From NCBI GenBank assembly GCA_919902475.1, contig CAKKRA010000413.1:1-5899 (forward strand): a stretch of DNA of 5,899 bases. The letters are read 5' to 3'. A program made the position numbers and the translations under genes. The notes under the pieces were generated by a model. That model saw only the letters and a list, made by a program, of their open reading frames with translations, ran no database searches and was not told where the DNA came from. Below are positions 1 through 5,899 of this stretch, piece by piece; position 1 is the first letter of the stretch; each line of letters opens with the position of its first letter. The stretch is from Nitrospiria bacterium (GTDB lineage Bacteria; Nitrospirota; CAKKRA01; 9FT-COMBO-42-15).

Positions 1-23
1 ATTCCTGCCTTCGCAGGAATGAC
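1..23. repeat. Short palindromic repeat / hairpin downstream of yajQ, cut by the window edge
   Basis: Bases 1-8 (ATTCCTGC) and 13-20 (GCAGGAAT) are perfect inverted repeats around a 4-base loop (9-12, CTTC), giving an 8-bp stem. The right arm continues with GAC at 21-23. If symmetrical, the intact element would begin GTCATTCC just outside the window. Elements with GTCATTCC...GGAATGAC ends are familiar, from memory, as dispersed REP-like palindromes in many bacterial genomes. It lies 16 bases beyond the yajQ stop codon and could act as a terminator or 3' stabilising stem-loop for the minus-strand transcript. A downstream T-run, if present, would lie off the window, so a terminator cannot be confirmed. 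Confidence 0.6.
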
Positions 24-39
24 AGAAACAGGATTAGTG

Positions 40-543
40 CTAACTTGACCTGTAATTTACAAACTGCATATCAACCCCAAGGTCCTTTTCCTTTAATAAC
101 GCAATGACTGTCTGAAGGTCATCCCTGTTTTTGCCAGTTATGCGCAATTGGTCTCCCTGAATCTGAGCCTGCACCTTCAGTTTCGCATCCTTTATTATTC
201 TCACAATCTCCTTTGCATTCTCCTGCGGTATGCCGTCCTGAAGCTTAATCTTCTGTCTTACTGTGCCGCCTAATGCCTGCTCCAGCTTTTCATAGGTAAG
301 CGCCTTCAGCGATATTCCCCTTTTTATTATCTTTGTCTGAAGGATATCAATTACGCTCTTTAATTTATTCTCATCATCTGAAAGGAGAATCATTGCCTTC
401 TCCTTGTCATCAAGTGTAATATCGCTCTTGCTTCCCTTAAAGTCAAAGCGCTGTTTTATCTCCTTCATTGCCTGGTCAACAGCATTTCTTACCTCCTGAA
501 GGTCTATCTTTGAAACTATATCAAAAGAATTCTGTCCTGCCAT
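40..543 (-). CDS. yajQ: YajQ family (DUF520) nucleotide-binding protein
   Basis: This 167-residue protein is full length for the YajQ/UPF0234 family (about 160-165 residues). Family hallmarks are visible in order: SFDIVSK (6-12), QRFDFKGS (31-38), KRGISLKAL (74-82), GGTVRQ (92-97), GIPQENAKEI (104-113) and the C-terminal block QIQGDQLRITGKNRDDLQ (127-144). The fold is two ferredoxin-like domains. Family members have been reported to bind nucleotides or RNA, and a Xanthomonas homologue acts as a cyclic-di-GMP effector. Which ligand applies here cannot be read from the sequence. The protein is cytoplasmic, with no signal peptide or membrane segment. The start is well fixed: ATG at 543 has a perfect AAGGAGG six bases upstream. 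It is the last gene of the run, 14 bases after the permease stop. Its job in the operon is unclear, because YajQ is often found beside unrelated genes. Confidence 0.96.
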   Translation of the reverse strand: MAGQNSFDIVSKIDLQEVRNAVDQAMKEIKQRFDFKGSKSDITLDDKEKAMILLSDDENKLKSVIDILQTKIIKRGISLKALTYEKLEQALGGTVRQKIKLQDGIPQENAKEIVRIIKDAKLKVQAQIQGDQLRITGKNRDDLQTVIALLKEKDLGVDMQFVNYRSS

Positions 544-549
544 AATATT

Positions 550-556
550 CCTCCTT
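550..556 (-). promoter_or_regulatory. Strong ribosome binding site for yajQ
   Basis: The minus strand reads AAGGAGG here, a perfect match to the 16S anti-SD core, six bases before the yajQ ATG. It begins one base after the permease stop codon (558-560). Together with the lolA SD it is one of the two strong SDs in the window, so YajQ may be made independently of upstream translation and perhaps in larger amounts than the ABC subunits. Confidence 0.85.
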
Positions 557-557
557 C

Positions 558-1337
558 CTATTCACCTTTTCCGAATATTACCATAGCAACTGCTATCATT
601 ACAATACCAAATCCTGCTACAAGACCAACATCCATTATTATCGGATAGTTATTCATGCCGAGTATTACACCCCTCAATGCATCCACACCGTATGTCAGAG
701 GATTTATAGCAATAAATATATCCATCCATTTTGGAAGGTTTGTTATGGGAAACATTGCGCCGCTCAAAAAAAACATGGGAAGAACAAGAAAATTCATAAT
801 CACCTGAAAACCCTGCATAGAGCGCATCCTTGCAGCAGCCACAATACCGAGCGATGTTATTGAAAAGGCGATAAGGAATATTAATGGAATGAGTGTTGCA
901 ACCATTATAAGATTGATATGAACATTAACAAAAGGGGCAAATATCAGCATCAGGCATCCCTGAAAGACTGAAACGGTGCTGCCGCCAAATGCCTTACCAA
1001 CAGCAACTGCCCATCGGCTGATAGGCGCAACCATGACCTCTTTTAGAAAACCTATCTCCCTGTCCCAGATTATAGAAATAGCAGAGAATATAGATGTAAA
1101 GAGTATGGACATCCCGATTATCCCCGGGTAAATAAAAGAAAGGTAATCTCCCTGTAAATCCTTGCCAAATGCCCCGATTATCCCCTTTCCAAGACCTGTG
1201 CCGAGGAGAAAGAGGAATAACGCAGGCTGAATGGTTGCGCCTATAATCCTTGGCTTATCCCTCCAGAATCTACGCACATCACGGAGCCATATTGTATATA
1301 TGCCCATGAGGTTTCTATTCATCTCGTCAGGCCCCAT
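558..1337 (-). CDS. ABC-2 type transporter permease (DrrB-like)
   Basis: This is an integral inner-membrane subunit of 259 residues, the usual size for ABC-2 permeases that pair with a separate ATPase. About six hydrophobic segments are visible, near residues 31-49, 66-90, 112-136, 142-168, 177-198 and 234-255. The conserved cytoplasmic coupling stretch WDREIGFLKEVMVAPISR (91-108) and the late motifs LSGAMFPI (192-199 region) and NPLTYGVDALRG (212-223) place it in the DrrB/NodJ-type group. It should dimerise and work with the ATPase encoded just upstream, exporting a substrate that the sequence does not reveal (drugs, polysaccharides and lipids are all known for the group). The start is uncertain. 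ATG at 1337 is the first possible one, because a TGA directly precedes it in frame, but it lacks an SD. ATG at 1322 (MNRNLMGIYT...) has a GGGG run nine bases upstream and removes only five residues. Confidence 0.93.
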   Translation of the reverse strand: MGPDEMNRNLMGIYTIWLRDVRRFWRDKPRIIGATIQPALFLFLLGTGLGKGIIGAFGKDLQGDYLSFIYPGIIGMSILFTSIFSAISIIWDREIGFLKEVMVAPISRWAVAVGKAFGGSTVSVFQGCLMLIFAPFVNVHINLIMVATLIPLIFLIAFSITSLGIVAAARMRSMQGFQVIMNFLVLPMFFLSGAMFPITNLPKWMDIFIAINPLTYGVDALRGVILGMNNYPIIMDVGLVAGFGIVMIAVAMVIFGKGE

Positions 1338-1353
1338 TCAGGTCTAACATGGT

Positions 1354-2337
1354 TCATTTTCTGAGCCTCCTTGCATGGATTTTTAATGCTGTATCTGCCT
1401 CTGCAGCCTCTTCACGAATATGCCTGCCTGTCAGCTTTAAAAAAACATCCTCAAGTGTAGGTCTTCTAAGGCTGATAGATAGTATCTTAAAATCCGCCTT
1501 TTTGATAAATTTAGGCAGAAAGGTCTCGCCTTCCTTTACCTCAAAATAGAGCTTGCCGTCATCCTCCATTACAGATACACTATACTCCTTTTCAATGGTC
1601 TTTTTTGCCATGGCCTTTTCCTCTGCAACTAAAGATACAACATCGCCGCCGATCTGCTTCTTTAAATTGTCAGGCGAATCAATGGCAATAATCTCTCCAT
1701 AGTCAATAATCGCAACCCTGTCGCAGTTTTCTGCCTCTGCCATATAGTGTGTTGTCAGAAATATAGTAATATCCTCCTTCTTTCTCAACTGATGTATATA
1801 TTCCCATATATGACTCCTTGTCTGCGGGTCAAGACCGAGTGTAGGCTCATCAAGGAATAATACCTTTGGATAGTGCAGGAGCCCTCTTGCAATCTCAAGC
1901 CTCCTCTTCATACCGCCGGAAAAGGTATTCACCATATCATCTTTTCTTTCATAAAGCTCAACCATCTTCAGGACATATTTTATGCGGTCATTCCTTAGCG
2001 ACTTAGGAACATTGTAGAGCATTGCATGGAACTCTAAATTCTCCCGCGCAGTAAGCCTCTCATCAAGGCTTGGGTCCTGAAATACAAGGCCGATAGACTG
2101 CCTTACCTCATTTGGATTGGACACAATATCATAGGAATTTAGCGCTGCCCTGCCGGATGTGGGCGCAAGAAGGGTACAGAGGATATTGATGGTAGTTGTC
2201 TTGCCAGCGCCATTTGGGCCAAGGAAGCCGAATAGCTCGCCTCTTTTAACATTAAAGGAGACATCTTTGACTGCAGTGATAAACCCTTTTTTTGTCTTAA
2301 AATTCTTGCTTAGATTTACTACCTCAATAATGTTCAT
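1354..2337 (-). CDS. ABC transporter ATP-binding protein (DrrA-like)
   Basis: This 327-residue cytoplasmic ATPase powers the adjacent permease. All nucleotide-binding elements are intact: Walker A GPNGAGKTT (40-48), Q-loop Gln87 in VFQDPSLD, signature FSGGMKRR (139-146, the variant typical of DrrA-type proteins rather than LSGGQ), Walker B VLFLDEP (159-165), D-loop GLDP (168-171) and switch His197 in TTH. After the ATPase core comes a C-terminal extension of about 100 residues ending in RRPTLEDVFLKLTGR (291-305), the usual DrrA/CcmA-like tail motif, then a charged tail. The ATG at 2337 abuts the lolA TAA with no spacer and has only weak SD-like purines before it, which suggests translational coupling to lolA. 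The permease begins about 16 bases downstream. Family is clear; substrate is unknown. It is not LolD-like: the partner is an ABC-2 permease rather than a LolC/E-type FtsX-domain protein. Confidence 0.95.
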   Translation of the reverse strand: MNIIEVVNLSKNFKTKKGFITAVKDVSFNVKRGELFGFLGPNGAGKTTTINILCTLLAPTSGRAALNSYDIVSNPNEVRQSIGLVFQDPSLDERLTARENLEFHAMLYNVPKSLRNDRIKYVLKMVELYERKDDMVNTFSGGMKRRLEIARGLLHYPKVLFLDEPTLGLDPQTRSHIWEYIHQLRKKEDITIFLTTHYMAEAENCDRVAIIDYGEIIAIDSPDNLKKQIGGDVVSLVAEEKAMAKKTIEKEYSVSVMEDDGKLYFEVKEGETFLPKFIKKADFKILSISLRRPTLEDVFLKLTGRHIREEAAEADTALKIHARRLRK

Positions 2338-3039
2338 TTACTTCTGAGCCTTTGGCCTCTCAATCACCTCAACACCTTTGGGAATCTTAAAGGCAAATAG
2401 ACTGTCTTTAATGCCTGCATCAATCCTGATATTTAAAAAACTGACATTGGTGATATTTCCCTGAAGGTCAGTGATGGAGAGCTTGAGTATAAGAAAATCA
2501 TTTTCAGATACATCTAAAACAGCCTTTGCAATATTCATACCCTCTTTCTTGGGCGTAAGTTCAAGAAAATATCTTCCGCTATTTGGCTCCTTTTTGTTCT
2601 GATAAAAGGCAATATTAAAGTCCTCCCTTATCCTTGCTATATTGGTAATAAAAGAGGTCATATTAACGCTGCCCTGCGGTACCCTGTCCTTCATCACCTG
2701 CTTTTCATCAGGCACATAGATTATAATCTCACTTTTATTGATAATAATCTGCTGTCTTCTCGGCTTATCATAATCCCATCGCATCATATCCGGCTTTTTG
2801 ACATATATCTTTCCAAATGCCTTCTCAGTTGTCTGGCCGAGTTTTAAAACTGCCTCCTGAGAAAAATCTGCCTGATAATCCTTTATCTTCTCATACCGCT
2901 GCTGGAGGTTGTTTACAACATCATTCAATTCAGCAGCAGAAACTGAAAAAGGCAACAGCAAAATTATTAATAAGACAATGGCTTCCTTAATTTTGATTTT
3001 TAATTTTTGACATGTCATTTTATATTTTGTCTTTTGCAT
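2338..3039 (-). CDS. lolA: Outer membrane lipoprotein carrier protein LolA
   Basis: This is a periplasmic chaperone that takes lipoproteins from the LolCDE complex in the inner membrane to the outer membrane. The 233-residue precursor has a long lysine-rich n-region (1-18), a hydrophobic core (20-31) and a plausible signal peptidase I site after Ala35 or Ala36 (SVSAAE). The mature protein of about 198 residues is typical for LolA. Family features are LQQRYEKIKDYQADFSQ (45-61), GKIYVKKPDMMRWDYDKP (76-93) with the conserved G...P...RW pattern, and a C-terminal region rich in beta strands. ATG at 3039 is the first in-frame start after an upstream stop, but its strong SD is 14 bases away. A second ATG at 3018 has no good SD. 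The gene lies 65 bases after ftsK, an adjacency also seen in enterobacteria. LolB, LolC, LolD and LolE are not in this window. Confidence 0.93.
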   Translation of the reverse strand: MQKTKYKMTCQKLKIKIKEAIVLLIILLLPFSVSAAELNDVVNNLQQRYEKIKDYQADFSQEAVLKLGQTTEKAFGKIYVKKPDMMRWDYDKPRRQQIIINKSEIIIYVPDEKQVMKDRVPQGSVNMTSFITNIARIREDFNIAFYQNKKEPNSGRYFLELTPKKEGMNIAKAVLDVSENDFLILKLSITDLQGNITNVSFLNIRIDAGIKDSLFAFKIPKGVEVIERPKAQK

Positions 3040-3053
3040 TTTTATTTATCTAT

Positions 3054-3060
3054 CCTCCTT
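3054..3060 (-). promoter_or_regulatory. Ribosome binding site for lolA with long spacing
   Basis: The minus strand reads AAGGAGG, a perfect SD core, but 14 bases (an AT-only stretch except one G and one C) separate it from the lolA ATG at 3039, longer than the usual 5-9. An in-frame TAA lies in that spacer, so no earlier ATG, GTG or TTG start in frame is possible. The SD merges with the last unit of the G-rich heptad array, so folding of that array could affect access to it. Confidence 0.65.
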
Positions 3061-3100
3061 CACCCTTCACCCTATCCCCTTCACCCTATCCCCTTCACCC
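3059..3100 (-). repeat. Array of six 7-bp units, G-rich on the coding strand, possible G-quadruplex
   Basis: On the plus strand the stretch divides exactly into six heptamers: TTCACCC (3059-3065), TTCACCC (3066-3072), TATCCCC (3073-3079), TTCACCC (3080-3086), TATCCCC (3087-3093) and TTCACCC (3094-3100). A related TATCCTCC precedes at 3051-3058. Read as mRNA for lolA, this gives six G-runs of three or four separated by loops of three (AUA) or four (UGAA) bases, which fits the canonical intramolecular G-quadruplex pattern. The array fills most of the 65-bp ftsK-lolA gap and runs into the lolA SD. Structure and function are inferred; the repeat itself is seen directly. Confidence 0.8.
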
Positions 3101-3104
3101 TTTT

Positions 3105-5318
3105 CTACAAGCTCCTCCTATGAATTACCTCTCTCTTCCCTGCATTCGGCGAAGAGACAATGCCGTCCTCTTCCATCATCTCTATCATCCTTGCTGCGCG
3201 GTTGTAGCCTATCCGCATCTTTCTCTGTATCATTGAAATAGACGCCTGGCCTGTTGCTGATACTAAATCAACAGCCTTCTGATAAAACTCATCCCGCTCG
3301 TCTTCCACGCTGCCTTCTCCATTCTCATCAGGCAGAGGAGCGCTCATAAATGCCTCAAATACAGGCTCTGCCTGTTTTTTCAAAAAATCCACAATCCTCT
3401 TCATCTCATCCTCTGTAATAAATGAACCGTGTATCCTTTCAATCCTCGCTGTTCCAGGGGGCATAAAGAGCATATCACCCCTTCCAAGAAGCTGCTCAGC
3501 GCCGTTGGCATCAAGTATTGTCCTTGAATCTGTCTTGGACGAGACCTGAAAGGATATCCTTGCAGAGAAATTTGCCTTTATAACGCCTGTCAGCACATCA
3601 ACAGAAGGCCTCTGTGTTGCCAGTATAATATGTATGCCTGCTGCCCTTGCCATCTGTGCAAGCCTTGCTATGGCGCTCTCTACTTCGTATGCAGAGGTCA
3701 TCATCAAATCAGCAAGCTCATCAATAATCACTACAATATATGGAAGCCTTGAAGGAGCTTCATCCTCTTTTTTATACCCAATTTCATTCTCTTCATCCTG
3801 CTCAATCTTCTTTGTCTTGCTCCCTGAATCATGCATCCTCGTTTCCGAGTCTATCAGATTATTGTATCCGTCAATATTCCTTACCCCTTTTTCAGATAGC
3901 AGCCTGTAGCGCCTCTGCATCTCGCCGACAATCCTCTGCAATGCGCCTGCTGCCTCTTTTGTCTCTGTAATAACAGGCGATATAAGGTGCGGTATGCCTT
4001 CATAAGCAGAGAGCTCCAGCATCTTTGGGTCTATCATCAACAGCTTTACATCATCCGGAGTTGCTGCAAAGAGAAGGCTGCATATCATGGAATTTAAGGC
4101 AACGCTCTTTCCAGAGCCTGTAGCGCCTGCAACAAGCAGGTGAGGCATCCTTGTCAAATCAGCGACAACTGGATTACCGAATATGTCCTTGCCGAGCGCA
4201 AGGGGGAGCCTTGACCTTGATTCTGAAAAGGCATCTGAAGAGAGTATGTCTTTAAAAAATACATCTTCCCTTATATTATTTGGTATCTCTATACCTACAA
4301 CAGATTTGCCGGGGATAGGCGCAACAATGCGGACAGATAATGCCCTCATTGCTAAGGCAAGGTCATCTGCAAGGCCGACAATCTTATTAACCTTTACGCC
4401 AGGCGCAGGCTCAAATTCATACATGGTAATCACAGGACCAGGATGGACATTTATTATCCTTCCCTCAATGCCGTAGTCAAGGAGCTTTTTCTCAAGGATG
4501 CTTGAGTTCATCAAAAGCTCTTCTTTTGAAACCTTTCTTGCTGATGCAGGCGGGTCATTTAAAAGGTTCAAAGAAGGCAGTTGATAATCTCCGATCTTCT
4601 TGGTCTCTGCGAACGTAAAGTGCTCCTGCTTTATCTTTTTAGTCTCAACAATCTTCGGAGGCTCTTTATCGTAAAATATCTCTTTCTCCCTTACTATATC
4701 CTCCTCTTCCTTCCAGCGCCTCTCCTGCTCCTTCTTGATTATCTTTTCTGTCTTTACCTTGTCGTATGCCTCAAGGCCCTTGTCCCAGAACCACTGGGAA
4801 AATCTGATAAGAGAGAAATCAGTTGAAATTATAAGGGAGACTATGCCGAGTGTAATGACTATTATGTATGCCCCTGCCTTTGCAACGGATTTTAAAAGGA
4901 GGTATGCAATTATATCGCCTGCTATGCCTCCTGCAGGGATATTGCCGCTGTAAGATACAGTAATCCTGCTGTATGTAATTGTCAGGAAAGCTGAAAGGGA
5001 CAGAAGAAATATTACAGCGCCGGTAAGCTCTAAATAGAATCTTTTTGATTCAATATTCAATGCCTTTTTCCATCCAAATATAAACGCAAAGAACGGAAAG
5101 AGATATGCCCCGCCGCCAAAGAGCTGGAACAAGCTGTCTGATAGATATGCGCCAGCAGCGCCTGCCCAGTTTTTTACGCCTGCCTGCTGCGAGGCTGCGC
5201 TAAAGGAGGGGTCGTCGCTGTGATAGCTCATAAGGCTTATTAAAATAAGAAGCCCTGCAGCAACCAGCACGATGCCTATGATTTCATTAAAACGACTGTT
5301 GTCTTTTTGCTGTGCCAT
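3105..5318 (-). CDS. ftsK: DNA translocase FtsK/SpoIIIE
   Basis: This septum-associated motor pumps double-stranded DNA during division and, in FtsK systems, activates XerCD recombination at dif. The 737 residues show the full architecture: an N-terminal membrane domain (hydrophobic segments near 12-30, 62-83, 97-117 and 133-166), a short charged linker (about 185-260, rich in K and E), the alpha/beta motor (about 262-650) and a C-terminal gamma winged helix (about 672-730). Motor motifs are Walker A GATGSGKS (398-405), Walker B VVIIDELADLMM (529-540) and ATQRPSVDVLTGVIKANF (567-584). The likely DNA-recognition helix is QRKMRIGYNRAARMIEMME (698-716). The linker is far shorter than in E. coli FtsK (over 1300 residues), close to SpoIIIE/SftA-like sizes. 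A charged loop (about 488-522) sits inside the motor ahead of Walker B, where the family varies. ATG at 5318 is one base after the rnj stop and has no SD, so coupling is likely. Confidence 0.97.
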   Translation of the reverse strand: MAQQKDNSRFNEIIGIVLVAAGLLILISLMSYHSDDPSFSAASQQAGVKNWAGAAGAYLSDSLFQLFGGGAYLFPFFAFIFGWKKALNIESKRFYLELTGAVIFLLSLSAFLTITYSRITVSYSGNIPAGGIAGDIIAYLLLKSVAKAGAYIIVITLGIVSLIISTDFSLIRFSQWFWDKGLEAYDKVKTEKIIKKEQERRWKEEEDIVREKEIFYDKEPPKIVETKKIKQEHFTFAETKKIGDYQLPSLNLLNDPPASARKVSKEELLMNSSILEKKLLDYGIEGRIINVHPGPVITMYEFEPAPGVKVNKIVGLADDLALAMRALSVRIVAPIPGKSVVGIEIPNNIREDVFFKDILSSDAFSESRSRLPLALGKDIFGNPVVADLTRMPHLLVAGATGSGKSVALNSMICSLLFAATPDDVKLLMIDPKMLELSAYEGIPHLISPVITETKEAAGALQRIVGEMQRRYRLLSEKGVRNIDGYNNLIDSETRMHDSGSKTKKIEQDEENEIGYKKEDEAPSRLPYIVVIIDELADLMMTSAYEVESAIARLAQMARAAGIHIILATQRPSVDVLTGVIKANFSARISFQVSSKTDSRTILDANGAEQLLGRGDMLFMPPGTARIERIHGSFITEDEMKRIVDFLKKQAEPVFEAFMSAPLPDENGEGSVEDERDEFYQKAVDLVSATGQASISMIQRKMRIGYNRAARMIEMMEEDGIVSSPNAGKREVIHRRSL

Positions 5319-5319
5319 A

Positions 5320-5899
5320 TTATAGTTCTATTATAATCGGTATTATCATTGGCTTTCTATCCATCTTCTTAATCAGGGATTTTTTTAAGGTGTTTCTCAC
5401 CTTTGTCTTTACCAGCACCCAGTCAGCCATCAACTCCTGCTCCAATTGCCCGAGCAGATCAGAGACCACCCGCTTCATCTCTTCAATAAGCTCCTGCGAC
5501 TCTTCTTCAAAAACAAATCCCCTTGTAACAATATCAGGCCCTGTAACAACCTTTCCTGTCATCTTCTCTATGCCAACAAAGACAACTATAATGCCGTCAG
5601 TGCCGAGGCGCATCCTGTCACGAAGCACTATATTTCCCACATCACCTATGACCTTTCCATCCACAAATACCCTGCCTGCCTGTACCTTCTCCTTTTTTAC
5701 AGCAGCATCCTCATTTAATTCCAACACATCGCCGTCCTCAAGGATAAATATATTATCCTTGCTTATGCCCAACGTCTCTGCAAGCCTTGCATGATAAATA
5801 AGGTGCCTGTATTCGCCGTGAATAGGAACAAAAAATTTCGGCCTTACAAGGCACATCATCAGCTTCTGCTCCTCCTGACTTGCATGGCCAGAGACATGG
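5320..5899 (-). CDS. rnj: Ribonuclease J, C-terminal part (5' end outside the window)
   Basis: This is the last 192 residues of a metallo-beta-lactamase/beta-CASP ribonuclease that matures and degrades RNA as a 5'-3' exonuclease and endonuclease. The frame is open to the window edge; its first full codon is at 5898. The visible start HVSGHASQEE is the beta-CASP histidine motif, and PIHGEYRHL (fragment residues 25-33) supplies the final metal-site histidine, 22 residues after the His of SGHA. Next comes the beta-lactamase closing segment, with GRVFVDGKVIGDVG typical of RNase J. Last is the C-terminal domain, ending in RKPMIIPIIIEL after a lysine-rich helix. RNase J is usually about 550 residues, so roughly 360 lie outside. 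The internal ATG codons at 5859 and 5856 are not the real start, since the catalytic histidine lies upstream of them. The stop TAA is one base before the ftsK ATG. Confidence 0.95.
   Translation of the reverse strand, partial: HVSGHASQEEQKLMMCLVRPKFFVPIHGEYRHLIYHARLAETLGISKDNIFILEDGDVLELNEDAAVKKEKVQAGRVFVDGKVIGDVGNIVLRDRMRLGTDGIIVVFVGIEKMTGKVVTGPDIVTRGFVFEEESQELIEEMKRVVSDLLGQLEQELMADWVLVKTKVRNTLKKSLIKKMDRKPMIIPIIIEL

Noticed and set aside
139..146. Degenerate ABC signature (FSGGM in place of LSGGQ; residue numbers of the ATPase) as a sign of a dead ATPase
   Set aside because: FSGGM is normal for DrrA-type ATPases, and Walker A, Walker B, Q-loop and switch His are all intact.
1349..1549. Plus-strand open frame of 66 codons opposite the end of the ABC ATPase gene
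   Set aside because: It lies antisense to a clearly coding, motif-rich gene, has low-complexity Ser/Leu composition and no SD of note.
3059..3100. CRISPR array
   Set aside because: The units are 7 bp, directly adjacent and without unique spacers, so they do not fit CRISPR repeats.
3101..3160. Internal sigma-70 promoter for lolA within the end of ftsK
   Set aside because: I found a weak TTGTCT but no convincing -10 at the right distance on the minus strand.
3012..3236. Plus-strand open frame across the heptad array
   Set aside because: The product is a proline/serine-rich translation of the repeat, with no recognisable domain, overlapping lolA and ftsK on the other strand.
3634..4953. Several plus-strand open frames opposite ftsK
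   Set aside because: They are Ser/Leu-rich mirror frames of a conserved FtsK gene with no family resemblance or start signals.
5312..5794. 160-codon plus-strand open frame opposite rnj
   Set aside because: The minus strand encodes unmistakable RNase J motifs here; the plus frame is Ser/Thr/Phe-rich, as expected for an antisense shadow.
5320..5859. A separate short gene starting at the ATG at 5859
   Set aside because: The frame stays open to the window edge and reads HVSGHASQEE upstream of that ATG, so this is the tail of RNase J and not a small standalone gene.

Overview
The window is one uninterrupted run of genes on the minus strand of a Gram-negative bacterium. Read in the direction of transcription (right to left) the order is: ribonuclease J (only its C-terminal third is inside the window), ftsK, lolA, an ABC-transporter ATPase, its ABC-2 permease, and yajQ. 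The plus strand has no convincing gene. The base composition looks moderately AT-rich and even throughout. A lolA gene requires an outer membrane, so the host is diderm. RNase J directly upstream of ftsK-lolA argues against an E. coli-like gammaproteobacterium and would suit a Nitrospirota- or deltaproteobacteria-like lineage. That taxonomic guess is inference from gene content only.

Layout. Positions 1-23 hold a short palindromic repeat, cut by the window edge, downstream of yajQ. Positions 40-543 are yajQ, preceded by a perfect Shine-Dalgarno (SD) sequence that touches the permease stop codon. Positions 558-2337 hold a two-component DrrA/DrrB-type ABC exporter. Positions 2338-3039 are lolA, whose stop codon abuts the ATPase start codon. 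Positions 3040-3104 are the only real gap between genes and hold an array of 7-bp units, G-rich on the coding strand. Positions 3105-5318 are ftsK. Positions 5320-5899 are the 3' part of rnj, ending one base before the ftsK ATG. There is no gene-free stretch over 300 bases.

How the genes fit together. Gaps of 1, 65, 0, about 16 and 14 bases and a common strand suggest one operon, with translational coupling at rnj/ftsK and lolA/ATPase. The products serve general functions: RNA decay (RNase J), chromosome translocation at the septum (FtsK), lipoprotein transport through the periplasm (LolA), export of an unknown substrate (ABC pair) and a small nucleotide/RNA-binding protein (YajQ). ftsK-lolA adjacency also occurs in enterobacteria.

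I see no new biological system. The feature most worth a second look is the heptad array before lolA: six G-runs spaced every 7 nt, merging into the lolA SD, which match a G-quadruplex pattern in the predicted mRNA leader. Second is the palindromic repeat at the left edge.
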